A program made the position numbers and the translations under genes. A stretch of 64,000 nt of DNA from Acidovorax sp. SRB_14. Its GTDB lineage: Bacteria; Pseudomonadota; Gammaproteobacteria; Burkholderiales; Burkholderiaceae_C. The DNA lies in the NCBI RefSeq assembly GCF_012932145.1, contig NZ_MWOK01000005.1, positions 1 through 64,000 on the forward strand, given 5' to 3'. The notes under the pieces were generated by a model. The model saw only the letters and a program-made list of their open reading frames with translations, was not told where the DNA came from and made no database searches. Numbering within the stretch: the first letter of the stretch is position 1; the number at the start of each line of letters is the position of its first letter. This document shows positions 36,053 through 44,901 of the stretch, in pieces.

Positions 36053-37564
36053 ATGGAATTGTTTGATCACTTGGCGATGGGCTTCGGCGTCGCCTTCACG
36101 TTTCAGAACCTCATCTACTGCTTCATCGGCTGCCTGCTGGGCACGCTGATCGGCGTGCTGCCCGGCATCGGCCCGGTAGCCACCATCGCCATGCTGCTGC
36201 CCGCGACCTACGCGCTGCCCCCGGTGGCCGCGCTGATCATGCTGGCTGGTATCTACTACGGCGCGCAATACGGTGGCTCGACCACCGCCATCCTGGTGAA
36301 CCTGCCAGGCGAGTCTTCGTCGGTGGTGACCGTGATCGACGGCTACCAGATGGCGCGCAAGGGCCGGGCAGGGCCGGCGCTGGCGGCAGCGGGCATGGGC
36401 TCGTTCTTTGCCGGTTGCGTGGGCACGCTGATCCTGGCCGCATTTGCGCCGCCGCTGACCGAAATCGCCTTCAAGTTCGGCCCGGCCGAATACTTCTCGC
36501 TGATGACCCTGGGCCTGATCGGCGCCGTGGTGCTGGCCTCGGGCTCGCTGCTCAAGGCCGTGGCCATGATCGTGCTCGGCCTGCTGCTGGGCCTGGTCGG
36601 CACCGACGTGAACTCGGGCGTGGCCCGCTACAGCTTCGACATCCCTGAGCTGACCGACGGCCTGAACTTCGTCGTGATCGCCATGGGCGTGTTCGGCTAC
36701 GGCGAAATCATCGCCAACCTGTCCAAGCCCGAAGACGAACGCGAAGTGTTCACCGCCAAGGTGCAGGGCCTGATGCCGACCAAGGAAGACTTCAAGCGCA
36801 TGATCCCCGCCGTGCTGCGCGGCACCGCGCTGGGCTCGGCCCTGGGTATCCTGCCCGGTGGCGGTGCGCTGCTGTCGGCTTTTGCCGCCTACACGATCGA
36901 GAAGAAGACCAAGCTGCGTGCCGGCGAGGTGCCGTTCGGCCAGGGCAACATCCGCGGCGTGGCCGCGCCTGAAGCCGCCAACAACGCGGGTGCGCAAACC
37001 TCCTTCATCCCGCTGCTGACGCTGGGCATTCCGCCCAACGCCGTGATGGCGCTGATGGTGGGCGCGATGACCATCCACAACATCCAGCCTGGCCCCCAGG
37101 TGATGACCAGCAACCCCGAGCTGTTCTGGGGCCTGATCGCCTCGATGTGGCTCGGCAATGCGATGCTGATCATCCTGAACCTGCCGCTGATCGGCATCTG
37201 GATCAAGCTGCTGACCGTGCCTTACCGCTGGCTGTTCCCGTCCATCGTGCTGTTCTGCGCGGTGGGGGTGTATGGCACCAACAACAACACGTTCGACGTG
37301 TGGCTGGTGGGCATCTTCGGTCTGGTGGGCTACATCTTCCACAAGCTCGGCACTGAGCCTGCGCCGCTGCTGCTGGGCTTCATCCTGGGGCCGATGATGG
37401 AAGAGAACCTGCGCCGCGCGCTGCTGCTCTCGCGCGGTGACTGGAGCGTGTTCGTGACGCGTCCGATCTCCGCCGGCATGCTGGTGGCCGCCGTGATCCT
37501 GCTGATCATCGTGCTGCTGCCCGCAGTGAAGAACAAGCGCGAGGAAGCCTTCGTCGAGGACTGA
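36053..37564 (+). CDS. tctA: Tripartite tricarboxylate transporter large subunit TctA
   Basis: 503 aa, about 12 membrane segments. Conserved TctA motifs: GTLIGVLPGIGPVATIAMLLP near residue 27, YYGAQYGGSTTAILVNLPGE near 63, and LPGGGALLSAFAAY in the second half with the repeat region GVAAPEAANNAGAQTSFIPLLTLGIP. Forms the carboxylate channel with TctB and a periplasmic TctC. Ends 29 bp before a strong terminator. Confidence 0.95.
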   Translation: MELFDHLAMGFGVAFTFQNLIYCFIGCLLGTLIGVLPGIGPVATIAMLLPATYALPPVAALIMLAGIYYGAQYGGSTTAILVNLPGESSSVVTVIDGYQMARKGRAGPALAAAGMGSFFAGCVGTLILAAFAPPLTEIAFKFGPAEYFSLMTLGLIGAVVLASGSLLKAVAMIVLGLLLGLVGTDVNSGVARYSFDIPELTDGLNFVVIAMGVFGYGEIIANLSKPEDEREVFTAKVQGLMPTKEDFKRMIPAVLRGTALGSALGILPGGGALLSAFAAYTIEKKTKLRAGEVPFGQGNIRGVAAPEAANNAGAQTSFIPLLTLGIPPNAVMALMVGAMTIHNIQPGPQVMTSNPELFWGLIASMWLGNAMLIILNLPLIGIWIKLLTVPYRWLFPSIVLFCAVGVYGTNNNTFDVWLVGIFGLVGYIFHKLGTEPAPLLLGFILGPMMEENLRRALLLSRGDWSVFVTRPISAGMLVAAVILLIIVLLPAVKNKREEAFVED

Positions 37565-37592
37565 CGCAGGCGGGCATGGCCCGTGCACACAC

Positions 37593-37621
37593 AACGGCAC
37601 CTTCGGGTGCCGTTTTTTTTT
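37593..37621 (+). terminator. Rho-independent terminator of tctBA
   Basis: ACGGCACC-TTCG-GGTGCCGT stem-loop with a stable TTCG tetraloop followed by nine T in a row. Confidence 0.93.
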
Positions 37622-37698
37622 GCCGCGCCGGGTGCGCTCGGTTCGCCTGCGGGGCCGGAGAACGCCGCCACAATAGCGGGCTCTACAGGTCTCTGCCC

Positions 37699-38997
37699 AT
37701 GCCCCTTGCCCTGACGCCACCGCAGCACCCCCAGCGGGTGCTGTTGCACAACGAAATCCATGCGCGCCCCCCCGAGTCGATGGCCGCGCCTTTGGCCATC
37801 GCGCACATCGTCATGCTGGCCGATGCGGCGGGGCGCGAGGCCAGCCGTGCCCACCTGGCGGCGCTGCTGCGCGAGCGCCACCTGGCCTTGCCCGATGCGC
37901 ACACCACGCACCTGCGCATGGACCTGGGCGCTTTCCGCCTGCGCTGGGAACTGCACACCGAGTTCGTGACCTGGACCTTCATGGTGCCCACGCAGGCCGA
38001 GGGCTTTGGCGAACGCGAGCCCGTGGGCGCCGCCGCCGCCGTGCCGCGCGAATGGCTGGCTGCGCTGCCGGGGCAGTGCCTGTGCAGCCTGAACCTGTGG
38101 GTGCTGTCCACCCAGGCCTTTGGCGCGGGCGCGCTGGTGCCCCAGGTGCTGCACGAGGACACCCTGGTGGCCTCGACCGTGGCCGACGGCCACGGCGAGG
38201 TCTACACCGACTTCGCGCTCCACCCTGACGGCTCTTCGCGCATGGTGCTGCTGGCCGGCCGCATGGCGCCGCGGCGCCTGGGCCGGCTGGTGCAGCGCCT
38301 GCTCGAGGTCGAGACCTACCGCATGGCCGCGCTGCTGGGCCTGCCCGCCGCGCGCGGCGCCGCCGCCGAGCTGGCCAGCGCCGAGCGCGAGCTGGCCGAG
38401 CTGGCCGACGCCATCCGCACCGCCAACCGCCATGCCGAGCCGGCGCTGCTGGACCGGCTCACGCGCCTGGCCGGCCAGGTCGAGAGCCAGTACGCGGCCA
38501 CGCATTCGCGCTTTTCGGCCAGCAAGGCGTATTTCGAACTGGTCGACCTGCGCATTGCCGACCTGGCCGAATCGCGCCTGGCGGGCCTGCAGACCATCCG
38601 CGAGTTCATGGACCGGCGCCTGAGCCCCGCGCGCAGCACCTGCGAGTGGGCGGCGCGGCGCCAGGAGGCGCTGTCGCAGCGCGTCTCGCGCATGAGCAAC
38701 CTGCTGCGCACGCGCGTCGAGATCGAGCAGCAGCAAAGCAGCCAGGCGCTGCTGGCCACCATGAACCAGCGCCAGGGGCTGCAGCTGCAGCTGCAGTCCA
38801 CCGTCGAGGGGCTGTCGGTGGCGGCCATCACCTATTACATCGTCGGGCTGGTGAGCTACTTGGCCAAGGGCGCGCAGCCGCTGGGCTGGCCGCTGGCGCC
38901 GGAGACCACGGCCGCCATCGCCATTCCGGTGGTGGCGCTCGCCGTGTGGGGGTCGCTGCGCCGGCTGCACCAGCGCATGTTCTCTCCGGGAGCATGA
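37699..38997 (+). CDS. DUF3422 membrane protein
   Basis: 432 aa. DUF3422 family: conserved start HPQRVLLHNEIHARPPE near residue 11, soluble domain to about 225, coiled-coil region (about 225-355, rich in Leu/Glu/Arg/Gln) and two C-terminal membrane segments (about 378-398 and 405-422). Function unknown; probably an inner-membrane protein with a large cytoplasmic domain. CACAAT at about 37669-37674 lies 24 nt before the ATG and may be its -10 box. Confidence 0.85.
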   Translation: MPLALTPPQHPQRVLLHNEIHARPPESMAAPLAIAHIVMLADAAGREASRAHLAALLRERHLALPDAHTTHLRMDLGAFRLRWELHTEFVTWTFMVPTQAEGFGEREPVGAAAAVPREWLAALPGQCLCSLNLWVLSTQAFGAGALVPQVLHEDTLVASTVADGHGEVYTDFALHPDGSSRMVLLAGRMAPRRLGRLVQRLLEVETYRMAALLGLPAARGAAAELASAERELAELADAIRTANRHAEPALLDRLTRLAGQVESQYAATHSRFSASKAYFELVDLRIADLAESRLAGLQTIREFMDRRLSPARSTCEWAARRQEALSQRVSRMSNLLRTRVEIEQQQSSQALLATMNQRQGLQLQLQSTVEGLSVAAITYYIVGLVSYLAKGAQPLGWPLAPETTAAIAIPVVALAVWGSLRRLHQRMFSPGA

Positions 38998-39044
38998 GGC
39001 GGCATCGCCCGCCGTTGCCCGCCATCGCCTTTCAGGAATAAGTA

Positions 39045-39101
39045 TCAAAAGTGCCTTCAACGCAAGCCAGTCAAGCGCCAGCAGCTAGCAAAAATGTAGT
39101 T
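39045..39101 (-). repeat. Dispersed short repeat, copy G
   Basis: Minus orientation: CTACATTTTTGCTAGCTGCT, GGCGCTTGACTGG, TTGCGTTGAAGGCACTTTTG. It overlaps the start of the DMT exporter gene and encodes that protein's first roughly 17 residues on the opposite strand. Confidence 0.8.
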
Positions 39102-39980
39102 GTCGGCATCACCCTCGCGGTGCTCGGGGCCATCGCCTTCAGTGGCAAGGCCATCATCGTCAAGCTCGCCTACCGCCACGGCGTGGACGCGGTCACGCTG
39201 ATCATGTACCGCATGCTGTTTGCCCTGCCGATCTTTGCGGCCATGGCCTGGTGGGCCAGCCGGGGCAAGCCGCCGCTCTCGAGCAGGGACTGGTGGGGGG
39301 TGCTGGGCCTGGGGGTGTCGGGCTACTACCTGGCGAGCTTTCTCGACTTTGCCGGCCTGGCCTATATCAGCGCCAGCCTCGAGCGCCTGATTCTGTACCT
39401 CAACCCGACCATCGTCATGGGGCTGGGCTGGCTGCTGTACGGCCGCACCATCCGCTGGCAGCAGGTGCTGGGCACGGCCATCAGCTACTGCGGCGTGGTG
39501 CTGGTGTTCGGGCAGGAGTCACAGGGCCAGGGCGCGAACGCCGCCTGGGGCGCACTGCTGGTGTTCCTGAGCGCGGTGAGCTACGCGATCTACATGGTCT
39601 ACAGCGGCGAGATGGTGCAGCGCCTGGGCGCGCTGCGCCTGGTGGGGCTGGCCACCACGGTGGCGTGCCTGTGCTGCCTGCTGCAGTTCGCATTGCTGCG
39701 GCCGCTGTCGGCCGCGCTGGTGGCGCCCGAGGTGGTGTGGCTGTCGGTGCTCAACGCCACACTGTGCACCGCCGCGCCGGTGCTGATGGTGATGATGGCG
39801 ATCGAGCGCATCGGGGCCAGCGCCGCCGCGCAGACCGGCATGGTCGGTCCGATGTCGACCATCCTGATGGGCGTGTGGCTGCTGGGCGAGCCTTTCACCG
39901 CCTGGGTGGCGGCCGGCACGGCGCTGGTGATCGCCGGAATTTTTGTCTTCTCGCGCACGGCGCGCCGGCCGCAGGCCTGA
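39051..39980 (+). CDS. DMT-superfamily (EamA) transporter
   Basis: 309 aa, ten membrane helices in two EamA repeats (about 20-155 and 165-305). The first helix is VGITLAVLGAIAFSGKAIIV. Exporters of this kind move amino acids, metabolites or drugs; no substrate is evident. GTG start; the N-terminal residues MPSTQASQAPAASKNV come from repeat copy G, so the true start could be further in (no good alternative is seen). Followed 65 bp later by an SDR gene. Confidence 0.88.
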   Translation: MPSTQASQAPAASKNVVVGITLAVLGAIAFSGKAIIVKLAYRHGVDAVTLIMYRMLFALPIFAAMAWWASRGKPPLSSRDWWGVLGLGVSGYYLASFLDFAGLAYISASLERLILYLNPTIVMGLGWLLYGRTIRWQQVLGTAISYCGVVLVFGQESQGQGANAAWGALLVFLSAVSYAIYMVYSGEMVQRLGALRLVGLATTVACLCCLLQFALLRPLSAALVAPEVVWLSVLNATLCTAAPVLMVMMAIERIGASAAAQTGMVGPMSTILMGVWLLGEPFTAWVAAGTALVIAGIFVFSRTARRPQA

Positions 39981-40045
39981 GCGAGCGGCGTGCCGCGAGA
40001 GGGGAGTGGAACGCTGGCGCTGCCAGCCTATGAACGGAGGAATGT

Positions 40046-40876
40046 ATGGATCTGGGAATTGCAGGCAAATGGGCGCTGGTCTGCGGCGCCAGCAAAGGGT
40101 TGGGGCTGGGCTGCGCGCAGGCGCTGGTGCGCGAGGGCGTGAACCTGGTCGTCAATGCGCGCCAGGCCGGGGCATTGTCCGCAGCTGCTTCTGATTTGAG
40201 AGCTATGGGCGCAGATGCAGCCAGCGCCAGAGGCCAAAAAGACCCGGCGCCGCTGGTGCTGAGCGTCGCCGCCGACATCACCACCGCCGAGGGCCGCGCC
40301 GCCGCCTTCAGCGTGCCCGGCGGACCGGGGCAGGGCTTTGACATCGTCGTCACCAACGCCGGCGGTCCGCCGCCGGGCGATTTCCGCGACTGGGACCGGG
40401 CGGCCTGGCTGCGTGCGCTGGACGCCAACATGCTCACGCCCATCGAGCTGATCCGCGCCACGGTGGATGGCATGGCGGCGCGCGGCTTTGGCCGCATCGT
40501 CAACATCACGTCGAGCGCGGTGAAGGCGCCCATCGACATCCTGGGCCTGTCCAACGGCGCGCGCAGCGGCCTGACGGGCTTCGTGGCGGGTGCGGCGCGC
40601 AGCAGCATCGCCGGCAAAGGCGTGACGCTCAACAACCTGCTGCCTGGCAAGTTCGACACCGACCGCCTGGCCGCGACGCTGCAGGCGGCCGCCGAGCGCT
40701 CGGGCCGCGCGGTCGATGCGGTGCGCCAGGCCCAGGAGGCGCAGATCCCGGCCGGCCGCTTTGGCCAGCCGCAGGAATTCGGCGCCATCTGCGCCTTCCT
40801 GTGCAGCGTGCACGCGGGCTACATCACGGGGCAGAACGTGTTGGCCGACGGTGGGGCCTACGCTGGCGCGTTCTGA
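40046..40876 (+). CDS. SDR-family protein with altered catalytic residues
   Basis: 276 aa. Rossmann fold with NAD(P) loop GASKGLGLG (13-21), NAG at TNAGG near 111 and TSSAVKAPIDIL (catalytic Ser region). The usual YxxxK is replaced: the segment aligning with YSASKAALTGF reads SNGARSGLTGF, so Tyr is Ser and Lys is Arg. A known sub-branch shares this pattern, so it may have another activity or mechanism. Good ribosome site GGAGG at 40035-40039. Residues about 48-67 are encoded by a dispersed repeat copy. C-terminal ADGGAYAG is standard. Confidence 0.85.
   Translation: MDLGIAGKWALVCGASKGLGLGCAQALVREGVNLVVNARQAGALSAAASDLRAMGADAASARGQKDPAPLVLSVAADITTAEGRAAAFSVPGGPGQGFDIVVTNAGGPPPGDFRDWDRAAWLRALDANMLTPIELIRATVDGMAARGFGRIVNITSSAVKAPIDILGLSNGARSGLTGFVAGAARSSIAGKGVTLNNLLPGKFDTDRLAATLQAAAERSGRAVDAVRQAQEAQIPAGRFGQPQEFGAICAFLCSVHAGYITGQNVLADGGAYAGAF
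40187..40245 (+). repeat. Dispersed short repeat, copy H, inside the SDR gene
   Basis: Plus orientation: GCTTCTGATTTGAGAGCT, then GCAGCCAGCGCCAGAGGCC and AAAAAGACCC. In frame within the SDR coding region, giving a surface-type segment SDLRAMGADAASARGQKDPA. Degenerate in the middle block. Confidence 0.6.
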
Positions 40877-41064
40877 GCCCAGAGGCGCCGGGCCGGCGCC
40901 TGCGCTGGATTCCACGGCGCAGGGGCACCGAGGTGCGGGCTCACCCCCATTCCCGGAGCTTCCACTTTTTTGTTACTCTGCGGCCCATAACGTCGCAACG
41001 TGTTAAACATGTGTCACTTTCGCCGCGGCCTCCGGTGCCGCGGGTGAGCACCCCGGAAACATCC
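40877..41064. other. Gap before the binding-protein gene
   Basis: 188 bp between the SDR stop and the TRAP-type binding-protein start. An AT-rich part (TTTTTTGTTACTC, then GTTAAACATGTGTCAC around 41000-41015) probably contains the promoter of the binding-protein/GGDEF-EAL pair, but no pair of hexamers is clear. Confidence 0.35.
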
Positions 41065-42162
41065 ATGCTGCTTCTGCCCCGCTTGCGAATGTCCTGGCTG
41101 CGCCACGCCGCGCTGTGCAGCGCCCTGATGCTGGCAGCGATGGGGGCCCCGGCGCAAGTGCCCGCGCCAGCGCCGGACGCCGCGGTGCTGCGCCTGCGCG
41201 TCGTGGGGGGGCTCGCGGGAGTCAACCAGTTCACGCGCTGGGAGCAGCCCTTCTGGACCCAGGAGCTCGCGCGCCTCAGTGGCGGGCGCTTCACCGCCGA
41301 CATCGTGCCGTTCGACCGCGCCGGTGTTCCGGACGTCGAAATGCTGCGCCTGCTGCAGCTGGGCGTGGTGCCCTTTGGCACCATGCTCATGAGCGCCATG
41401 GCGACGCAGTACCCGCAGTACACCGCGCCCGACCTCGCAGGCCTGAACCCCGACATGGCCAGCCTGCGCGCCAGCGTAGCGGCCTTTCGCCCCTACCTTG
41501 AAAAGACGCTGCGCGAGCGCCATGGCGTGGAAGCGCTGGCCATCTACGTCTATCCCGCACAGGTGCTTTTTTGCAAGCGGCCGCTGACCGCGCTGGCTGA
41601 CCTGGCGGGGCGGCGCACGCGCGTGTCGTCCACCACCCAGGCCGACTTCGTGGGCGCCGTGGGCGGTGTGGCGGTGCACACCAGCTTTGCCCAGATCGCC
41701 GGCGCGCTGCAGTCGGGCAACATCGAATGCGCCATCACGGGCACCACTTCGGGCCGCGCGGTGGGCCTGCACACGCTGACCAGCCACCTGTACGCCATGC
41801 CCTTGAACTGGGGCCTGGCCATTTTTGGTGCCAACCGCAACGCCTGGGATGCGCTGCCGCCCGAGCTGCGCGCTGTGCTGCGGCGCGAACTGCCGCGCCT
41901 GGAAGCGCGGATATGGCGCGAGTCCGAGCGTGAGACCACCGAGAGCCTGGCCTGCCACAGCGGCGCGCCCAGCTGCGCCAGCGCAGCCAAGGGGGCCATG
42001 GCGCTGGTGCCGGTGTCGGCCCAGGACGAGCGCCGCCGTGTCGAGATCTTCCGTGCCACCGTGCTGCCGCGCTGGCTGATGCGCTGCGCCGACGGGTGCG
42101 CGGACCTGTGGAAATACACCATCGGGGAGGCGCGGGGCATTGCGCTGCCCGCCACGCCGTGA
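41065..42162 (+). CDS. TRAP-type (DctP-like) substrate-binding protein, orphan
   Basis: 365 aa with a signal peptide (about 1-31, MLLLPRLRMSWLRHAALCSA then hydrophobic to AAMGAPAQ). DctP-like solute-binding fold: LRLRVVGGLAGVNQFTRWEQ near 42, LADLAGRRTRVSSTTQADFV near 178, QSGNIECAITGTTSGRAVGL near 212. No DctQ or DctM genes are next to it. Its stop overlaps the start of a GGDEF-EAL gene by four bases, so it may act as a periplasmic sensor domain for that protein rather than in transport (inference). Cys-containing tail at residues 290-355. Confidence 0.82.
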   Translation: MLLLPRLRMSWLRHAALCSALMLAAMGAPAQVPAPAPDAAVLRLRVVGGLAGVNQFTRWEQPFWTQELARLSGGRFTADIVPFDRAGVPDVEMLRLLQLGVVPFGTMLMSAMATQYPQYTAPDLAGLNPDMASLRASVAAFRPYLEKTLRERHGVEALAIYVYPAQVLFCKRPLTALADLAGRRTRVSSTTQADFVGAVGGVAVHTSFAQIAGALQSGNIECAITGTTSGRAVGLHTLTSHLYAMPLNWGLAIFGANRNAWDALPPELRAVLRRELPRLEARIWRESERETTESLACHSGAPSCASAAKGAMALVPVSAQDERRRVEIFRATVLPRWLMRCADGCADLWKYTIGEARGIALPATP

Positions 42163-44822
42163 CGCCCCCCGCGCCCTCCCGGATCGGACCCACGGTGTCG
42201 GCCCTGGCCGGTGCCTTCTTGCTGGCGCTGGCGCTGGCGTCGGCGTCGCTGGTGTGGAAGACGCGGCAGGCCGAGCTGGGCGACAGCGAGGCGCAAGTCA
42301 CCCGCTTCGTGGCGGGCGCCGAGGCCGCGCTCAACCGCTCCTTCCTGGCCATCGATGTGATGCTCGCGAGCACCGGCGACCTGCTGGGGCTGTCCCGCAC
42401 CCAGGCCGAATGGATCCACTCCGGTGCCACCAGTGCGCTGCTGCGCGCCACCATGCGCCAGAACCTCATGGTGCGTTCGGTGACGCTGCTCAATGCGCGC
42501 GGCCAGGTGCTGGCCTCGTCGGACGCCGCGGGCGCCCGCCTGTCGCTGCGCCTGCCCGAGGGCTTTGTGGCCGAGGTGCTGGCGCCGCCCATGCCGACCC
42601 TGGTGGTCAGCGCCCCCGCGGTGAGCCTGGCCAGCGCGGAGCGGGTGCTGTATTTCGCCCGCTCCCTGCGCCTGGCCGACGGCGCCCGCGTGCTGGCGGT
42701 GGCCGAGGTGCCGACGGGCATGCTGGTGGCCGTGCTCACCCAGGGCGTGTCGATTGACGGCATGGAGGTGGCGCTCGAGCGCAGCAGCGGCCAGCTGCTG
42801 CTGGGCGTGCCCGATCCCGGCGACGCCCCGGCGCGTGCGCCTCCGCTGGCGCTCGCGGCCCAGGCGCCGCCGGCCTGGGACATGGCCGCCCGCCTGAGCG
42901 CCGCGCCGGCGCTGGTGGTCGCGCGGCCCCTCCTCTACCCGGACCTGTGGATTTCGGCCAGTCTCCCCGAGCAGGCGGCGCTGGCCAACTGGCAGACCGA
43001 GCGCACCGCCATCATCGCGGTGTCGCTGGCCTTTGGCCTCATGGTGTTGCTGGCCGCGGGCTTTGCGGTGGCCTACCTGCAGCGCACCACGGGCGCCCGG
43101 CTGGCCATCGCACAGTCCAAGGCCACGCTGGACCAGGCGCTCGAATCCATGGTCAGCGGCTTCGTGCTGCTCGATCCGCAGCACCGCGTGCTGCAGTGGA
43201 ACCACCGCTTTGAGGAAATCTTCACCTGGCTGGCCGGCATGATGGCGCCGCAACTGCCGTTCCGCGCGGTGCTCGAGGCCACCGTGCGCCACCACCTGCC
43301 CGGCGCCAGTGCGGCCGAGCAGCAGCGCTGGGTGGAGCAGCGGCTGGCCGCGCAGCGCGTTCTCTCGGGGCCCCTGGAGCAGAACCTGCCCAATGGCCGC
43401 TGCATCCAGATCACCGAACGCGCCACGCCCGAGGGCGGGCTCGTGATCACCTACCACGATGTCACGGACCTGCGCCGTGCCAGCGCCGAAATCGAAAGCC
43501 TGGCCTTCTACGACCCGCTCACCGGCCTGCCCAACCGGCGCCTGCTGCTCGACCGCCTGGGACAGGCCACGGTGAATGCCGCGCGCTCGGGGCAGTTGGG
43601 CGCGGTGCTGTTCCTCGACCTCGACCATTTCAAGGTGCTCAACGACACCCAGGGCCACGAGGTGGGCGACCAGCTGCTGCTGCAGGTGGCCATGCGCATC
43701 CAGACCGCGCTGCGCGAGTCCGACACCGTGGCGCGGCTGGGCGGCGACGAGTTCGTGGTCATGCTCACCGAGCTGTCGGCCCACAGCGGCGAGGCCGCGG
43801 CGCAGGCGCAGCGGGTCGGCGAGAAGGTGCTGCTGAGCCTGGGGCGGCCTTACACGCTGGGCACGCATTCGCACCATGGCACCTGCAGCATCGGCGCCAC
43901 GCTGTTTGGCCACGCCGAGCAGTCGGCCGCCGAGCTGCTCAAGCAGGCGGACATCGCGATGTACCAGGTCAAGGCGCAGCGCGGCAACGGGCTGTGCTTT
44001 TTCGACCCGCAGATGCAGACCCTGATCAGCGAGCGCGCCCAGCTCGAGGCCGACCTGCAGCTGGCGATCGAGCGCGACCAGCTGGCGCTGCACTACCAGC
44101 CGCAGTTCACGCTCGACGGCCGCATCGTCGGCGCCGAGGCGCTGCTGCGTTGGCAGCACCCGCGCCGCGGCATGGTCTCGCCGGCGGAATTCATTCCGGT
44201 GGCCGAAGACAGCGACCTGATCGTAGCGCTCGGCGACTGGGTGCTGCGCACCGCCTGCCAGCAGCTGGCGGCGTGGCAGGGCGATGCACGGCTGTGTCAG
44301 GTGCAGGTGGCGGTGAACGTGAGCGCGCGCCAGTTTCGCCAGCCCGGCTTTGCCCAGCAGGTCATCGGCGCGATGCAGAAGGCCGGCATCCGGCCGCACC
44401 TGCTGCAGCTGGAGCTGACCGAATCGCTGGTGCTCGACAACGTGGACGACACCATTGCCAAGATGCACCTGCTGCGCACCAAAGGCGTGCGCTTCTCGGT
44501 CGATGACTTCGGCACTGGGCAGTCGTCGCTCGCCTACCTTACGCGGCTGCCGCTGCACGAACTCAAGATCGACCAGTCGTTCGTGCGCAACCTGGGCGTG
44601 CGCCCCAACGACGATGTCATCGTGCAGACCATCATCGGCATGGCGGGCAACCTGGGGCTGGAGGTCATTGCCGAGGGCGTGGAGACCACGGCGCAAAAGG
44701 ACTTCCTGGCGCGCTACGGCTGCAGGCTGTTCCAGGGCTACCTGCTGGGCCGGCCGACGCCGGTACAGGACTTCGAAGCGCTGCTGCTGGCGCCGCGCCG
44801 TGCCGGCGCCGAAAACAACTAA
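42159..44822 (+). CDS. Membrane GGDEF-EAL c-di-GMP protein
   Basis: 887 aa, GTG start in the GTGA overlap. TM1 about 15-35, a periplasmic dCACHE-like domain (about 40-280), TM2 about 285-310, a PAS-like domain (about 325-440), GGDEF (about 445-610) and EAL (about 625-880). GGDEF is canonical (RLGGDEFVVM) with an RESD inhibitory site five residues upstream. EAL residues look complete: GAEALLRWQHP, NVSARQF, LELTESLVL, DDFGTGQSS, AEGVET. Both synthesis and hydrolysis are possible. Likely controlled by the periplasmic partner encoded just upstream. Confidence 0.9.
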   Translation: MTPPAPSRIGPTVSALAGAFLLALALASASLVWKTRQAELGDSEAQVTRFVAGAEAALNRSFLAIDVMLASTGDLLGLSRTQAEWIHSGATSALLRATMRQNLMVRSVTLLNARGQVLASSDAAGARLSLRLPEGFVAEVLAPPMPTLVVSAPAVSLASAERVLYFARSLRLADGARVLAVAEVPTGMLVAVLTQGVSIDGMEVALERSSGQLLLGVPDPGDAPARAPPLALAAQAPPAWDMAARLSAAPALVVARPLLYPDLWISASLPEQAALANWQTERTAIIAVSLAFGLMVLLAAGFAVAYLQRTTGARLAIAQSKATLDQALESMVSGFVLLDPQHRVLQWNHRFEEIFTWLAGMMAPQLPFRAVLEATVRHHLPGASAAEQQRWVEQRLAAQRVLSGPLEQNLPNGRCIQITERATPEGGLVITYHDVTDLRRASAEIESLAFYDPLTGLPNRRLLLDRLGQATVNAARSGQLGAVLFLDLDHFKVLNDTQGHEVGDQLLLQVAMRIQTALRESDTVARLGGDEFVVMLTELSAHSGEAAAQAQRVGEKVLLSLGRPYTLGTHSHHGTCSIGATLFGHAEQSAAELLKQADIAMYQVKAQRGNGLCFFDPQMQTLISERAQLEADLQLAIERDQLALHYQPQFTLDGRIVGAEALLRWQHPRRGMVSPAEFIPVAEDSDLIVALGDWVLRTACQQLAAWQGDARLCQVQVAVNVSARQFRQPGFAQQVIGAMQKAGIRPHLLQLELTESLVLDNVDDTIAKMHLLRTKGVRFSVDDFGTGQSSLAYLTRLPLHELKIDQSFVRNLGVRPNDDVIVQTIIGMAGNLGLEVIAEGVETTAQKDFLARYGCRLFQGYLLGRPTPVQDFEALLLAPRRAGAENN

Positions 44823-44872
44823 ATTGATAGCTGTCAGCGCTGACGGGGTAAGCGTTTTGGCCGTTTTTGGTG
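44821..44872 (+). repeat. Dispersed short repeat, copy I
   Basis: Plus orientation: AAATTGATAGCTGTCAGCGC, GGTAAGCGTTTTGGCCGTTTTT. It begins at the stop codon of the GGDEF-EAL gene and fills the 79-bp gap to the convergent DMT gene. Confidence 0.7.
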
Positions 44873-44901
44873 TGTAAGCAGGCTGCGTGCGCAGGGTGTC
44901 C

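Noticed and set aside
33587-37720. A 1377-codon minus-strand open frame
   Set aside because: High-GC shadow of gspE, tctB and tctA. The plus-strand genes have clear family motifs; the minus translation is low-complexity His/Gln/Arg-rich.
41550-44696. A 1048-codon minus-strand open frame
   Set aside because: Shadow of the binding-protein and GGDEF-EAL genes, biased composition, no domain.
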